Notes under the pieces: model-generated | Database searches by the model: none | What the model was told of the DNA's origin: nothing | The model's input: only the letters and a program-made list of their open reading frames with translations | Shown: positions 41,092-47,414 of the stretch, piece by piece | Position numbering within the stretch: the first letter of the stretch is position 1 | Layout of the letters: each line of letters starts with the position of its first letter | Program-made: the position numbers and the translations under genes | DNA from: Saprospiraceae bacterium | GTDB taxonomy: Bacteria > Bacteroidota > Bacteroidia > Chitinophagales > Saprospiraceae | NCBI GenBank assembly: GCA_016787415.1 | Contig: JAEUUT010000103.1 | Coordinates: forward strand, 1-47,414 | Direction: 5' to 3' | DNA length: 47,414 bases

Positions 41092-41242
41092 AACAATGCA
41101 GTACACTAATTTTTTCACAACACTATATTCCCGAAATCCTGACTGCCTTTTGTAAATGGTTCGTTATCAGGTTATTGAAGTCTATATTCCATCACAAAAA
41201 CCAAGGCATGGAATGCGCATCGAAACACTTTATCAGCATAGT

Positions 41243-41272
41243 TTGTCATTCCGTACAAAAGCCTCAACTTTG
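41243..41272 (+). promoter_or_regulatory. Candidate coaD promoter
   Basis: -33 TTG (41243-41245) and a -7 box CAACTTTG (41265-41272), one mismatch from TAnnTTTG, spacing 19, ending 23 nt before the coaD ATG. The remaining part of the 271-nt gap (41092-41240) shows nothing else. Confidence 0.5.
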
Positions 41273-41295
41273 CGCCGTTTTCAACTTTATTCAAC

Positions 41296-41763
41296 ATGAA
41301 AATTGCCGTTTTCCCCGGTTCGTTCGATCCGATTACGATAGGTCATGTGGACCTGGTACGACGCGCGCTGCCCCTTTTTGATCAGATTATTGTGGCAGTT
41401 GGCGTCAATTCGACAAAAAAATACCTGTTTCCACTCGAACAGCGCATGGAGTGGCTGCTACAGGTATTTGCCCAGGATCCGAAGGTGAGCGTCGATTCTT
41501 TTCAGAATCTGACGGCACATTATTGCCAGCGCATCGGTGCGCGTTACCTGTTGCGCGGCTTGCGCAACGCTTCCGATTTCGACTATGAAAAGACGATTTC
41601 CCAACTGAACCATATTGTTGGAAAAGGAATCGAGACTGTTTTTTTGATTTCCCAACCTGAGTATTCGCATATCAGCAGCACCATCGTTCGCGAAATTATT
41701 GTAGGTGGGGCCGATGCCACGCCGTTTATCCCAGCCGAAATACGCATTGGCACGTTACCCTAA
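41296..41763 (+). CDS. coaD: Phosphopantetheine adenylyltransferase
   Basis: 155 residues, the fourth step of coenzyme A synthesis (4'-phosphopantetheine plus ATP to dephospho-CoA). Nucleotidyltransferase motifs: FPGSFDPITIGHVDLVRRA at the N-terminus, RGLRNASDFDYE in the middle and YSHISSTIVREI near 125. Full family length. Confidence 0.95.
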   Translation: MKIAVFPGSFDPITIGHVDLVRRALPLFDQIIVAVGVNSTKKYLFPLEQRMEWLLQVFAQDPKVSVDSFQNLTAHYCQRIGARYLLRGLRNASDFDYEKTISQLNHIVGKGIETVFLISQPEYSHISSTIVREIIVGGADATPFIPAEIRIGTLP

Positions 41764-41829
41764 ACATCGTCTCCTCAAAGACATTTCACCCTCTTCCACA
41801 CCTCATTTGTAAACTCAAACTCTTTTTCC

Positions 41830-41928
41830 CCATTCCCCTTCTTGCCCCTTGCCTTTTGCCCCTTGCCTTTTGCCCTTTAAACCTTGCCCACTCACTACTC
41901 ACCACTCACTACTCACCACTCACCAGAT
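41830..41928. repeat. Low-complexity repeat P (CCCCTTGCCTTTTG, then CACTACTCAC units)
   Basis: About 50 nt of CCCCTTGCC/TTTTGCC units followed by ACTCACTACTCACC units up to the pruA ATG. The first part is the reverse complement of repeat O, 1.4 kb away. Confidence 0.7.
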
Positions 41929-43560
41929 ATGACCGACGCCATTTTTCAAGTCCCCGCCCCTATCAATGAACCTGTACTCAACTACGCTCCGGGATCGCCC
42001 GAAAAAATTGCCCTGAAAAAAGCCCTTGCAGAAGCCAAATCGACCCAAAAACAGGTTCCTATGTTTATTGGTGGCCAACATGTGCATTCCGATCAACAGG
42101 TAGCCATGCACCCGCCGCATGAGCGCAAACACACCCTGGGCACCTATTCCAGGGGCAATGCTACCCACGTGCAACAGGCCATCCAGGCAGCGCTGGCCGC
42201 CAAACCAGCCTGGGAAGCCATGCCCTGGCAGGAACGCGCCGCTATTTTCCTGCGCGCTGCCGACCTGCTTACCGGGCCTTATCGCTCTAAAATGATGGCC
42301 GCTACCATGTTGTGCCAAAGCAAAAACGCTTACCAGGCAGAAATCGACTGCATCTGCGAACTGGCGGATTTCTGGCGCTACAACGTGTATTTCATGCAGG
42401 AAATCTACAAACAGCAGCCGGTCAGCACCCGCACCATCTGGAACCGCACCGACTGGCGGCCGCTGGAAGGATTCATTTTTGCGCTCACGCCGTTCAATTT
42501 CACGGCTATTGCGGGCAACCTGCCCACGGCGCCTGCCATGCTTGGCAACGTAGCCGTGTGGAAACCGGCCGAATCGCAGATTTACTCGGCTGCCGTTATC
42601 ATGGAAATTCTGGAAGCAGCAGGCCTGCCTGCGGGCGTTATCAACCTGGTGTATGTAGACGGCCCAACCGTGGGCGACATTGTGTTTAAACACCCGGAGT
42701 TCGCAGGCTTACACTTCACCGGCAGCACCGGCGTATTCCAGCGCATCTGGAAAACCATCGGGGAAAATATCGCACAATACCGTTCCTACCCGCGCATCGT
42801 GGGTGAAACGGGCGGCAAGGACTTTGTCGTAGCCCACCCTTCTGCCGATGCCGAGGCTGTGGCAACCGGCCTGGTGCGCGGCGCGTTCGAATTCCAGGGC
42901 CAGAAATGCTCCGCTGCTTCACGGGCATATATTCCGCAAAGCCTATGGCCTACAATTCAGAAAAAAATGCAGGCCGACCTGGCTTCCATGAAAATGGGTA
43001 CAACGGAAGATTTCCGCAATTTTATCAATGCGGTGATCGATGAAAAAGCCTTCGATAAAATCTCATCTTATATCACCGATGCCAAAAAAGCAAGTGGTGT
43101 AGAAGTGATCGCCGGTGGTAATTTTGATAAAACGGATGGTTACTTCATTGAACCAACAGTCCTGAAAGTATCTGATCCTCAATATGTTACCATGTGCGAG
43201 GAGATTTTCGGGCCGGTGCTGACGATCTATGTTTACCCCGATGATCAATTTGATCAAACGCTGGATATTGTCAATACCACCTCGCCGTATGCACTGACCG
43301 GCGCTGTTTTTGCCCGCGACCGCGATGCCATCGAACTGGCCAACGCCCGCCTGCGCCATGCGGCCGGCAACTACTATATCAATGACAAACCTACCGGCGC
43401 CGTGGTAGGCCAACAGCCTTTCGGCGGCGGCCGCGCTTCGGGTACCAACGACAAGGCTGGTTCTATCCTGAACCTCTACCGCTGGATTTCGCCCAGAACC
43501 ATGAAAGAGAATTTTGTGGCGCCTACTGACTATGGATATCCGTTTCTTTTAGAGTCGTAA
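41929..43560 (+). CDS. pruA: 1-pyrroline-5-carboxylate dehydrogenase
   Basis: 543 residues, oxidising glutamate semialdehyde to glutamate in proline breakdown. Aldehyde dehydrogenase features: FTGSTGVFQRIW, catalytic Glu in VGETGGKDFVV, catalytic Cys in FQGQKCSAASR and GGGRASGTNDKAGS near the end. The start MTDAIFQVPAPINEPV is that of the short P5CDH family; the frame upstream is repeat P. The C-terminal LLES is read into element Q. Confidence 0.95.
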   Translation: MTDAIFQVPAPINEPVLNYAPGSPEKIALKKALAEAKSTQKQVPMFIGGQHVHSDQQVAMHPPHERKHTLGTYSRGNATHVQQAIQAALAAKPAWEAMPWQERAAIFLRAADLLTGPYRSKMMAATMLCQSKNAYQAEIDCICELADFWRYNVYFMQEIYKQQPVSTRTIWNRTDWRPLEGFIFALTPFNFTAIAGNLPTAPAMLGNVAVWKPAESQIYSAAVIMEILEAAGLPAGVINLVYVDGPTVGDIVFKHPEFAGLHFTGSTGVFQRIWKTIGENIAQYRSYPRIVGETGGKDFVVAHPSADAEAVATGLVRGAFEFQGQKCSAASRAYIPQSLWPTIQKKMQADLASMKMGTTEDFRNFINAVIDEKAFDKISSYITDAKKASGVEVIAGGNFDKTDGYFIEPTVLKVSDPQYVTMCEEIFGPVLTIYVYPDDQFDQTLDIVNTTSPYALTGAVFARDRDAIELANARLRHAAGNYYINDKPTGAVVGQQPFGGGRASGTNDKAGSILNLYRWISPRTMKENFVAPTDYGYPFLLES

Positions 43561-43681
43561 GTCCTGAGTCCTGAGTCCTAAGTCTGTAGAGTACACCTGA
43601 TTACCCTTGGATTTTACTATTAACTGAAGCCAAGGGTAATCAGGTGTACTCTACAGACTCAGGACTCACGACTTAGGACTT
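43555..43681. repeat. Intergenic inverted repeat Q (GTCCTGA heptads, GTAGAGTACACC core)
   Basis: 43582-43610 is the exact reverse complement of 43630-43658 (29 nt), flanked on both sides by GTCCTGA/GTCCTAA/GTCGTAA units; loop 19 nt. It joins the convergent pruA and yidD genes and encodes the last Ser codon and stop of both. Confidence 0.93.
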
Positions 43682-43912
43682 TTTTGGAACCGGGTCATGC
43701 ATCGGGTGCTTGCTCCACGGGTGGCACCGCAAAATCCGCTTCACTGCCAGGTACGTTCCTTTGAAAACGCCCCACTCTTCAATGGCCTCGATGGCATAGT
43801 AGGAGCAGGTGGGCTGGTAACGGCATTTGTTGGCGCCGAGCAGCGGCGACAGCAGCAACTGATATGCCCGGATGAGCAGGATAAACGGCAGGCGAATAAT
43901 TTTAGACAGCAT
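43673..43912 (-). CDS. yidD: Membrane protein insertion efficiency factor YidD
   Basis: 79 residues. A short amphipathic/hydrophobic N-terminus ([22 protein letters not shown]) and the family core [37 protein letters not shown]. It assists the YidC insertase. Its ATG overlaps the TGA of the upstream response regulator (ATGA), so they are coupled. An in-frame GTG one codon earlier is possible. The final KKS is read from element Q. Confidence 0.93.
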   Translation of the reverse strand: MLSKIIRLPFILLIRAYQLLLSPLLGANKCRYQPTCSYYAIEAIEEWGVFKGTYLAVKRILRCHPWSKHPMHDPVPKKS

Positions 43913-44595
43913 CACATCACGAATTTATACCCGACACCCCGCATGGAGTGAAAAAATAGCGGGTTTTTCGGGTCTTCTTCAAAGTATTTTCGAAAAGCCA
44001 GGATAAAATTGTCGATGGTGCGGGTGCTGGGAAATACGTCGTATCCCCATACGGATTGCAGAATCTGGTTGCGGCTCACCACCTCGTTTTTGCGCTCGAT
44101 CAGCAACTTGAGCAACATGGCCTCCTTCTTGGTCAGCATGATTTCGTCGCCTCTGAAAGATGTCGCCTCGAAGGTGTCGAAATTGATTTTATTATTGCCA
44201 AATTCAAACAACGAAGGTGCTTCTCCTTTCACACGCTGACTTCTGCGCAGCAGGTTATTGACGCGCAGCATCAACTCTTCGAGCACAAAAGGCTTGGTCA
44301 GGTAATCGTCTGCGCCTTTTTTGAGTCCGGTAATGCGATCCTGCGACATATCCTTGGCTGTCAGCAAAAGAATAGGCACTTCCGAATTGGTCAGGCGAAC
44401 CTGTTCGGTGATGGTGAAGCCGTCCACATCAGGCAGCATCACATCGAGCAGCAAGAGGTCGAAATGCTGGGCCTGTGTGAGTTGAAGGGCTTTTTTTCCA
44501 TTGCCGGTACTCACCACTTCGAAGCCTTCCATTTCCAGATTCATCTTTACCGCATCGCGGATATGCTCTTCGTCTTCGACAAGTAATATTCTCAT
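43912..44595 (-). CDS. OmpR-family response regulator
   Basis: 227 residues. Receiver domain with the acidic pair in [11 protein letters not shown], phosphoacceptor Asp in [14 protein letters not shown] and Lys in [12 protein letters not shown]; then a winged-helix DNA-binding domain ([26 protein letters not shown] ... [13 protein letters not shown] ... IRGVGYKF-like [10 protein letters not shown]). The ATG at 44595 ([10 protein letters not shown]) is used; a TTG two codons upstream is possible. No histidine kinase gene is adjacent. Confidence 0.93.
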   Translation of the reverse strand: MRILLVEDEEHIRDAVKMNLEMEGFEVVSTGNGKKALQLTQAQHFDLLLLDVMLPDVDGFTITEQVRLTNSEVPILLLTAKDMSQDRITGLKKGADDYLTKPFVLEELMLRVNNLLRRSQRVKGEAPSLFEFGNNKINFDTFEATSFRGDEIMLTKKEAMLLKLLIERKNEVVSRNQILQSVWGYDVFPSTRTIDNFILAFRKYFEEDPKNPLFFHSMRGVGYKFVM

Positions 44596-44614
44596 CTTCA
44601 ATTAGTTGCGTGAG

Positions 44615-44739
44615 GGTGTAACACAGATTACACAGATAAATAAACGGATTGGCACGGATTGGGGATTGGATAAGGTGTATCGTTATGCTTGTTCAGTCCG
44701 TGCCAATCCGTTTATTTATCTGTGTAATCCGTGTTTCTA
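44615..44739. repeat. Intergenic inverted repeat R, 32-nt perfect arms
   Basis: 44627-44658 is the exact reverse complement of 44697-44728, built of ACACAGATTA / AACGGATTGGCACGGATTGG units; loop 38 nt. It lies between the response regulator and the saccharopine-dehydrogenase-like gene and touches the TAG stop of the latter. Its units resemble those of element F. Confidence 0.92.
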
Positions 44740-45945
44740 ATCCATTTGCAGGTCTATATCTACCTGTTCGTGCCAGGGCAGTCCATCGAGGTTGAGGCGT
44801 TCCATAAACGGATCGGGGTTAAACTCCTCCACGTTGAACACGCCTTTGCCCGCCCATTTGCCTTCGAGGAGCATACGTGCACCGATCATAGCCGGAACGC
44901 CGGTGGTATAACTTACACCCTGGGTGCCGGTTTCCTTGTAGGCTTCCTGGTGGCTGCAATTGTTCCACACATAGTAGGTGCGCACTTTGCCGTCTTTCAC
45001 ACCTTTGATACGGCAGCCGATGCTGGTGTAGCCGGTGTAATTTTCACCCAGTTCTTCGGGAGCAGGCAGCACGGCTTTCAGGAATTCGAGCGGCACAATA
45101 TCGATACCTTTGAATTTGACAGGTTCGATACCAGCCATACCAATGTTCTGGATCACGCGCAGGTGCGTGAGGTATTCCTGTCCGAAGGTCATCCAGAAAC
45201 GGGCGCGGCGCAGCGTTGGGAAGTTTTTGACAAGGCTTTCCAGTTCTTCATGGTAAATGAGGTAGGAGCGTTTTGGGCCAATTTCCGGATAGTCAATGTC
45301 TTTCCAGATTTCGTGCGGCTCGGTTTCGATCCATTGTCCGTTTTCCCAGTATTTACCCCGTTGGGTAACTTCGCGGATATTGATTTCAGGGTTGAAATTG
45401 GTAGCAAATGCCTTGCCGTGGTTGCCGGCATTGGCATCGATGATGTCTAATTCATGGATTTCATCGAAATAGTGTTTGGCCGCATAAGCGGTGTAAACAC
45501 TCGTGACGCCCGGGTCGAAACCACAGCCCAGCAGGGCGGTAATGCCTTTTTCGCGGAAACGATCCTGGTATGCCCATTGCCAGGAGTATTCGAATTTTGC
45601 TTCGTCTTTGGGTTCGTAATTGGCCGTGTCCATGTAGTTAACGCCCGTGGCCAGGCAGGCATCCATGATGGGCAGGTCCTGGTATGGCAGCGCCACATTG
45701 ATCACCAGACTGGGCTGGAACTTCCGGATCAGCGCCACGGTTTCCTCCACATTGTCGGCGTCGACGCGGGCTGTTTCAATTTTTTTCCCGCCATAGGCTG
45801 CATGAATGGCATCCGCAATGGCATCGCATTTCGATTGTGTGCGGGAAGCAAGCATAATGTCGCCAAACACATCGCGGTGCTGGGCACATTTGTAGGCAAC
45901 AACGCGGCCTACACCGCCTGCGCCGATAATAAGAACTTTTGACAT
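44737..45945 (-). CDS. Saccharopine dehydrogenase family protein, probably carboxynorspermidine/carboxyspermidine dehydrogenase
   Basis: 402 residues. N-terminal Rossmann motif VLIIGAGGVGRVVAYKCAQ, then VINVALPYQDLPIMDACLATGVNYMDTANYEP, GCGFDPGVTSVYTAYAA and a C-terminal domain with GVPAMIGARMLLEGKWAGKGVFNVEEF. Length and motifs match the polyamine-synthesis CANSDH/CASDH group found in Bacteroidota rather than fungal-type lysine enzymes. No decarboxylase partner (NspC) is next to it, so the pathway assignment rests on family resemblance. Confidence 0.85.
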   Translation of the reverse strand: MSKVLIIGAGGVGRVVAYKCAQHRDVFGDIMLASRTQSKCDAIADAIHAAYGGKKIETARVDADNVEETVALIRKFQPSLVINVALPYQDLPIMDACLATGVNYMDTANYEPKDEAKFEYSWQWAYQDRFREKGITALLGCGFDPGVTSVYTAYAAKHYFDEIHELDIIDANAGNHGKAFATNFNPEINIREVTQRGKYWENGQWIETEPHEIWKDIDYPEIGPKRSYLIYHEELESLVKNFPTLRRARFWMTFGQEYLTHLRVIQNIGMAGIEPVKFKGIDIVPLEFLKAVLPAPEELGENYTGYTSIGCRIKGVKDGKVRTYYVWNNCSHQEAYKETGTQGVSYTTGVPAMIGARMLLEGKWAGKGVFNVEEFNPDPFMERLNLDGLPWHEQVDIDLQMD

Positions 45946-46025
45946 GGTTCGTTTTGTACTAGGCTACTCAAAGTGATAAATACGCTTCAAACAAAGTTTG
46001 GTAACACCTGGTTTGAAAAGGCGGA

Positions 46026-46033
46026 CAAAAGTA
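46026..46033 (-). promoter_or_regulatory. Candidate -7 box for the saccharopine-dehydrogenase-like gene
   Basis: TACTTTTG on the minus strand, 81 nt upstream of the ATG. No TTG stands at the right distance upstream, so the support is weak. Confidence 0.3.
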
Positions 46034-46091
46034 GGCATAAAAACTGCGCTTGACGCGATAAAAAATTGGAAAAACAGGCATACTTTCGCAG

Positions 46092-46275
46092 GGAGGGTTG
46101 ATGAGGGTTGATAAATGTTGATGAGGGTTGATGAGGGTTGATATTCAGCCACTCGATGAATGAAAATCCTCTCCTTACCCCGAGCAGCCATTTATCAACC
46201 CTCATCAACACTTATCAACCTCATCAACCCTCATCAACCTTATCAACCCTCATCAACCCTTCATCAACCCTTCAT
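46092..46275. repeat. Intergenic inverted repeat S (GGGTTGATGA units)
   Basis: Left arm (46094-46142) of GGGTTGATGA/AAATGTTGATGA units; right arm (46190-46270) of longer CATCAACCCT units; loop about 48 nt. It lies between two divergent genes and is the only such element upstream of both neighbours. An ATG in its loop opens a frame through the right arm into the next gene. Confidence 0.88.
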
Positions 46276-46276
46276 C

Positions 46277-47080
46277 TTGAGCCCAAAATCATTGCCCATC
46301 TTCAACGACATTTCGTTCAACCCGACCTACATCGAGGAATACCTCCCCATGCAGGCGCTTCACACGATGGTGTTCGACCGTTTTTGTGAAGATGGGTGGA
46401 CGTATTGGGCCGATTTACTTTTCCGGCGCAATTACTGGGAATGGCGTGGACAGCCCTGTCGGGTCATCCTGTTGCGCATTCGGCTGAAAGATTTCCAGTT
46501 CAGCAAAAGCCAGCGCAAGTGCCTGCGCCGCAACGAGGATTTGCTGCTGTTCAAACACCCGATTCGCATTTTACCCGTACATGAATGGTTGTTCGAGCGG
46601 CATGCCCGGCGTTTTTCGCACAACCGCCCAATGAGTATTTACGGCTTTTTCAGCGCTTTCAGCAGCATTATGCCGTGCTACGGGGTACAGTTTGATGTGC
46701 TCAATCCGCAGCGCCAACTGATCGCCAGCAGTTTTTTCCATATCGGTAAAAAGAGTGTGGCCGGCAACTATTGCATCCACGAACCCAATGAGTGGAAACG
46801 CGGCCTGGGCACCTATACCATGCTCAAGGAAATTGAATTTGCCATGGAACAAGGCCGCGAATACTATTATCCGGGCTTCGTGTACGATGTGCCCAGCGAG
46901 TTCGATTACAAACTGAATTTCAATAACCTGGAGTACTTCGACTGGTGGGGCAACTGGTACCCCATCGACAGGCTGCCTGTGCGCGACTGGCGGGTGGAAT
47001 ATGAGATAGATGAACAGTTGACGCAGGAAGAACTGGCAGAATATGAGGCCCAGCGGAATAAAAACGATCTTCAGGAGTAG
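46277..47080 (+). CDS. Arginyl-tRNA--protein transferase (ATE)-like protein
   Basis: About 267 residues from a TTG at 46277; ATG alternatives are 46349 (MQALHTMVFDRF) and 46160 (inside repeat S). The sequence shows the ATE/GNAT-like pattern: FSKSQRKCLRRNEDL, LIASSFFHIGKKSVAGNYCIHEP, KRGLGTYTMLKEIEFAMEQGREYYYPGFVYD and FDYKLNF. Such enzymes transfer an amino acid from tRNA to the N-terminus of proteins, marking them for degradation. The activity of the Bacteroidota subgroup is not established as far as I know. The start codon is uncertain because repeat S adjoins it. Confidence 0.72.
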   Translation: MSPKSLPIFNDISFNPTYIEEYLPMQALHTMVFDRFCEDGWTYWADLLFRRNYWEWRGQPCRVILLRIRLKDFQFSKSQRKCLRRNEDLLLFKHPIRILPVHEWLFERHARRFSHNRPMSIYGFFSAFSSIMPCYGVQFDVLNPQRQLIASSFFHIGKKSVAGNYCIHEPNEWKRGLGTYTMLKEIEFAMEQGREYYYPGFVYDVPSEFDYKLNFNNLEYFDWWGNWYPIDRLPVRDWRVEYEIDEQLTQEELAEYEAQRNKNDLQE

Positions 47081-47133
47081 AATTCATTCATAAAATCAGT
47101 AGCCGAATACACTTTTATTTTGGGGAAGTCCTA

Positions 47134-47312
47134 CCATACAATTTTAGAAGTTGTTTGAGTTAATTTCATCGGAGCAGAAAACCGTCTTTTGTCGGCATGC
47201 TGCGGCTATTTTCTCGGCAATAGCCTCCGGCTATTCCCTCCAAAATAAGCCTTGCCTGCCAACAAAATCCGCTCTTTCTGCCCTCGACAAATTAACTCAA
47301 ACAACTTCTAAG
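47134..47312. repeat. Inverted repeat T1 with a 130-nt interior
   Basis: TTAGAAGTTGTTTGAGTTAATTT (about 47140-47165) is mirrored by AAATTAACTCAAACAACTTCTAA at about 47288-47311. The interior contains a GGCTATT/AATAGCC hairpin near 47206-47236 and no convincing ORF. Confidence 0.8.
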
Positions 47313-47407
47313 ATTTTAGATTACATGATTTAAGATTTTAGATTTTCCGAGATGCCCTCCTTCAAAAATCTAAAATCTTAAATTATGTAATCTTAAATCT
47401 TAAATCC
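47313..47407. repeat. Intergenic inverted repeat T2 (TAAGATTTTAGATT units)
   Basis: GATTTTAGATTACATGATTTAAGATTTTAGATTTT on the left is mirrored by AAAATCTAAAATCTTAAATTATGTAATCTTAAATC on the right, with a few mismatches; loop about 20 nt. Same unit vocabulary as element G. No gene is seen from 47081 to the window end. Confidence 0.85.
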
Positions 47408-47414
47408 CCACCCT

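Noticed and set aside
44627..44728. Possible tRNA-like fold between the response regulator and the next gene
   Set aside because: It is a simple 32-bp inverted repeat with a 38-nt loop; no cloverleaf arms or TTC loop are present.
47151..47333. 60-codon ORF near the right end
   Set aside because: It is contained in inverted repeats T1/T2, has no promoter or homology, and its sequence is explained by the repeat arms.

Overview
The window looks like Bacteroidota chromosome, most likely the Saprospiria side. Supporting signs are TAnnTTTG-type -7 boxes paired with TTG/TTTG about 17-21 nt upstream, few Shine-Dalgarno sites, a SusC-style TonB receptor with a carboxypeptidase-regulatory-like N-terminus, bacillithiol genes (bshB1, ypdA) and a LytS-type kinase. 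The genus assignment is inference.

Layout. 1-700: start of a leftward gene, then RNase P RNA. 700-5000 (minus): DUF3037/HipA-like pair, cytochrome c, GMC flavoprotein and its small subunit, which form a gluconate-dehydrogenase-like periplasmic complex. 5.3-7.9 kb: lipoprotein hydrolase, TatD nuclease, YpdA. 8.0-24.9 kb (almost all minus): a sulfur-assimilation region. It holds a siroheme synthase/TauE fusion, CysI, a ChrA-type transporter, DUF2490, a TonB receptor, CysJ, SUMT, CysN, CysD, CysH, BshB1 and a cysteine-free CysH paralogue. 25.3-26.5 kb: an Rrf2 regulator divergent from a 1-Cys peroxiredoxin. 26.7-47.1 kb: housekeeping and mixed genes (threonine aldolase, RNase D, oligopeptide ABC ATPase, ECF sigma with barrel protein, GH31 glucosidase, LytS kinase, NUDIX, CoaD, PruA, YidD, OmpR regulator, saccharopine-dehydrogenase-like enzyme, ATE-like transferase).

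How the sulfur region works. Sulfate would enter by a route not certainly identified (ChrA and the TonB receptor are candidates). It is activated by CysDN, reduced by CysH and then CysJI, with siroheme from SUMT plus the split CysG N-domain; TauE could export excess sulfite. Two layers of control are visible. First, a 21-bp palindrome (AGTCTAT-N7-ATAGACT) occurs at four promoters: TonB receptor, cysH, cysH-like gene, and rrf2/prx. It fits an Rrf2/CymR-type repressor. Second, both cysH and the cysH-like gene are preceded by a short ORF with a run of Cys codons, then an intrinsic terminator whose 5' arm can instead pair with a bulged copy of its partner inside the ORF. This is a textbook layout for ribosome-mediated cysteine attenuation, present twice.

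A second unusual theme is a set of about twenty long intergenic inverted repeats, some with 60-80 bp perfect arms. They are built from short, often 7-nt, degenerate repeats; many carry the core GTAGAGTRYAC, and many touch or supply the stop codons of flanking genes. No CRISPR array, tRNA, transposase or prophage gene was seen.
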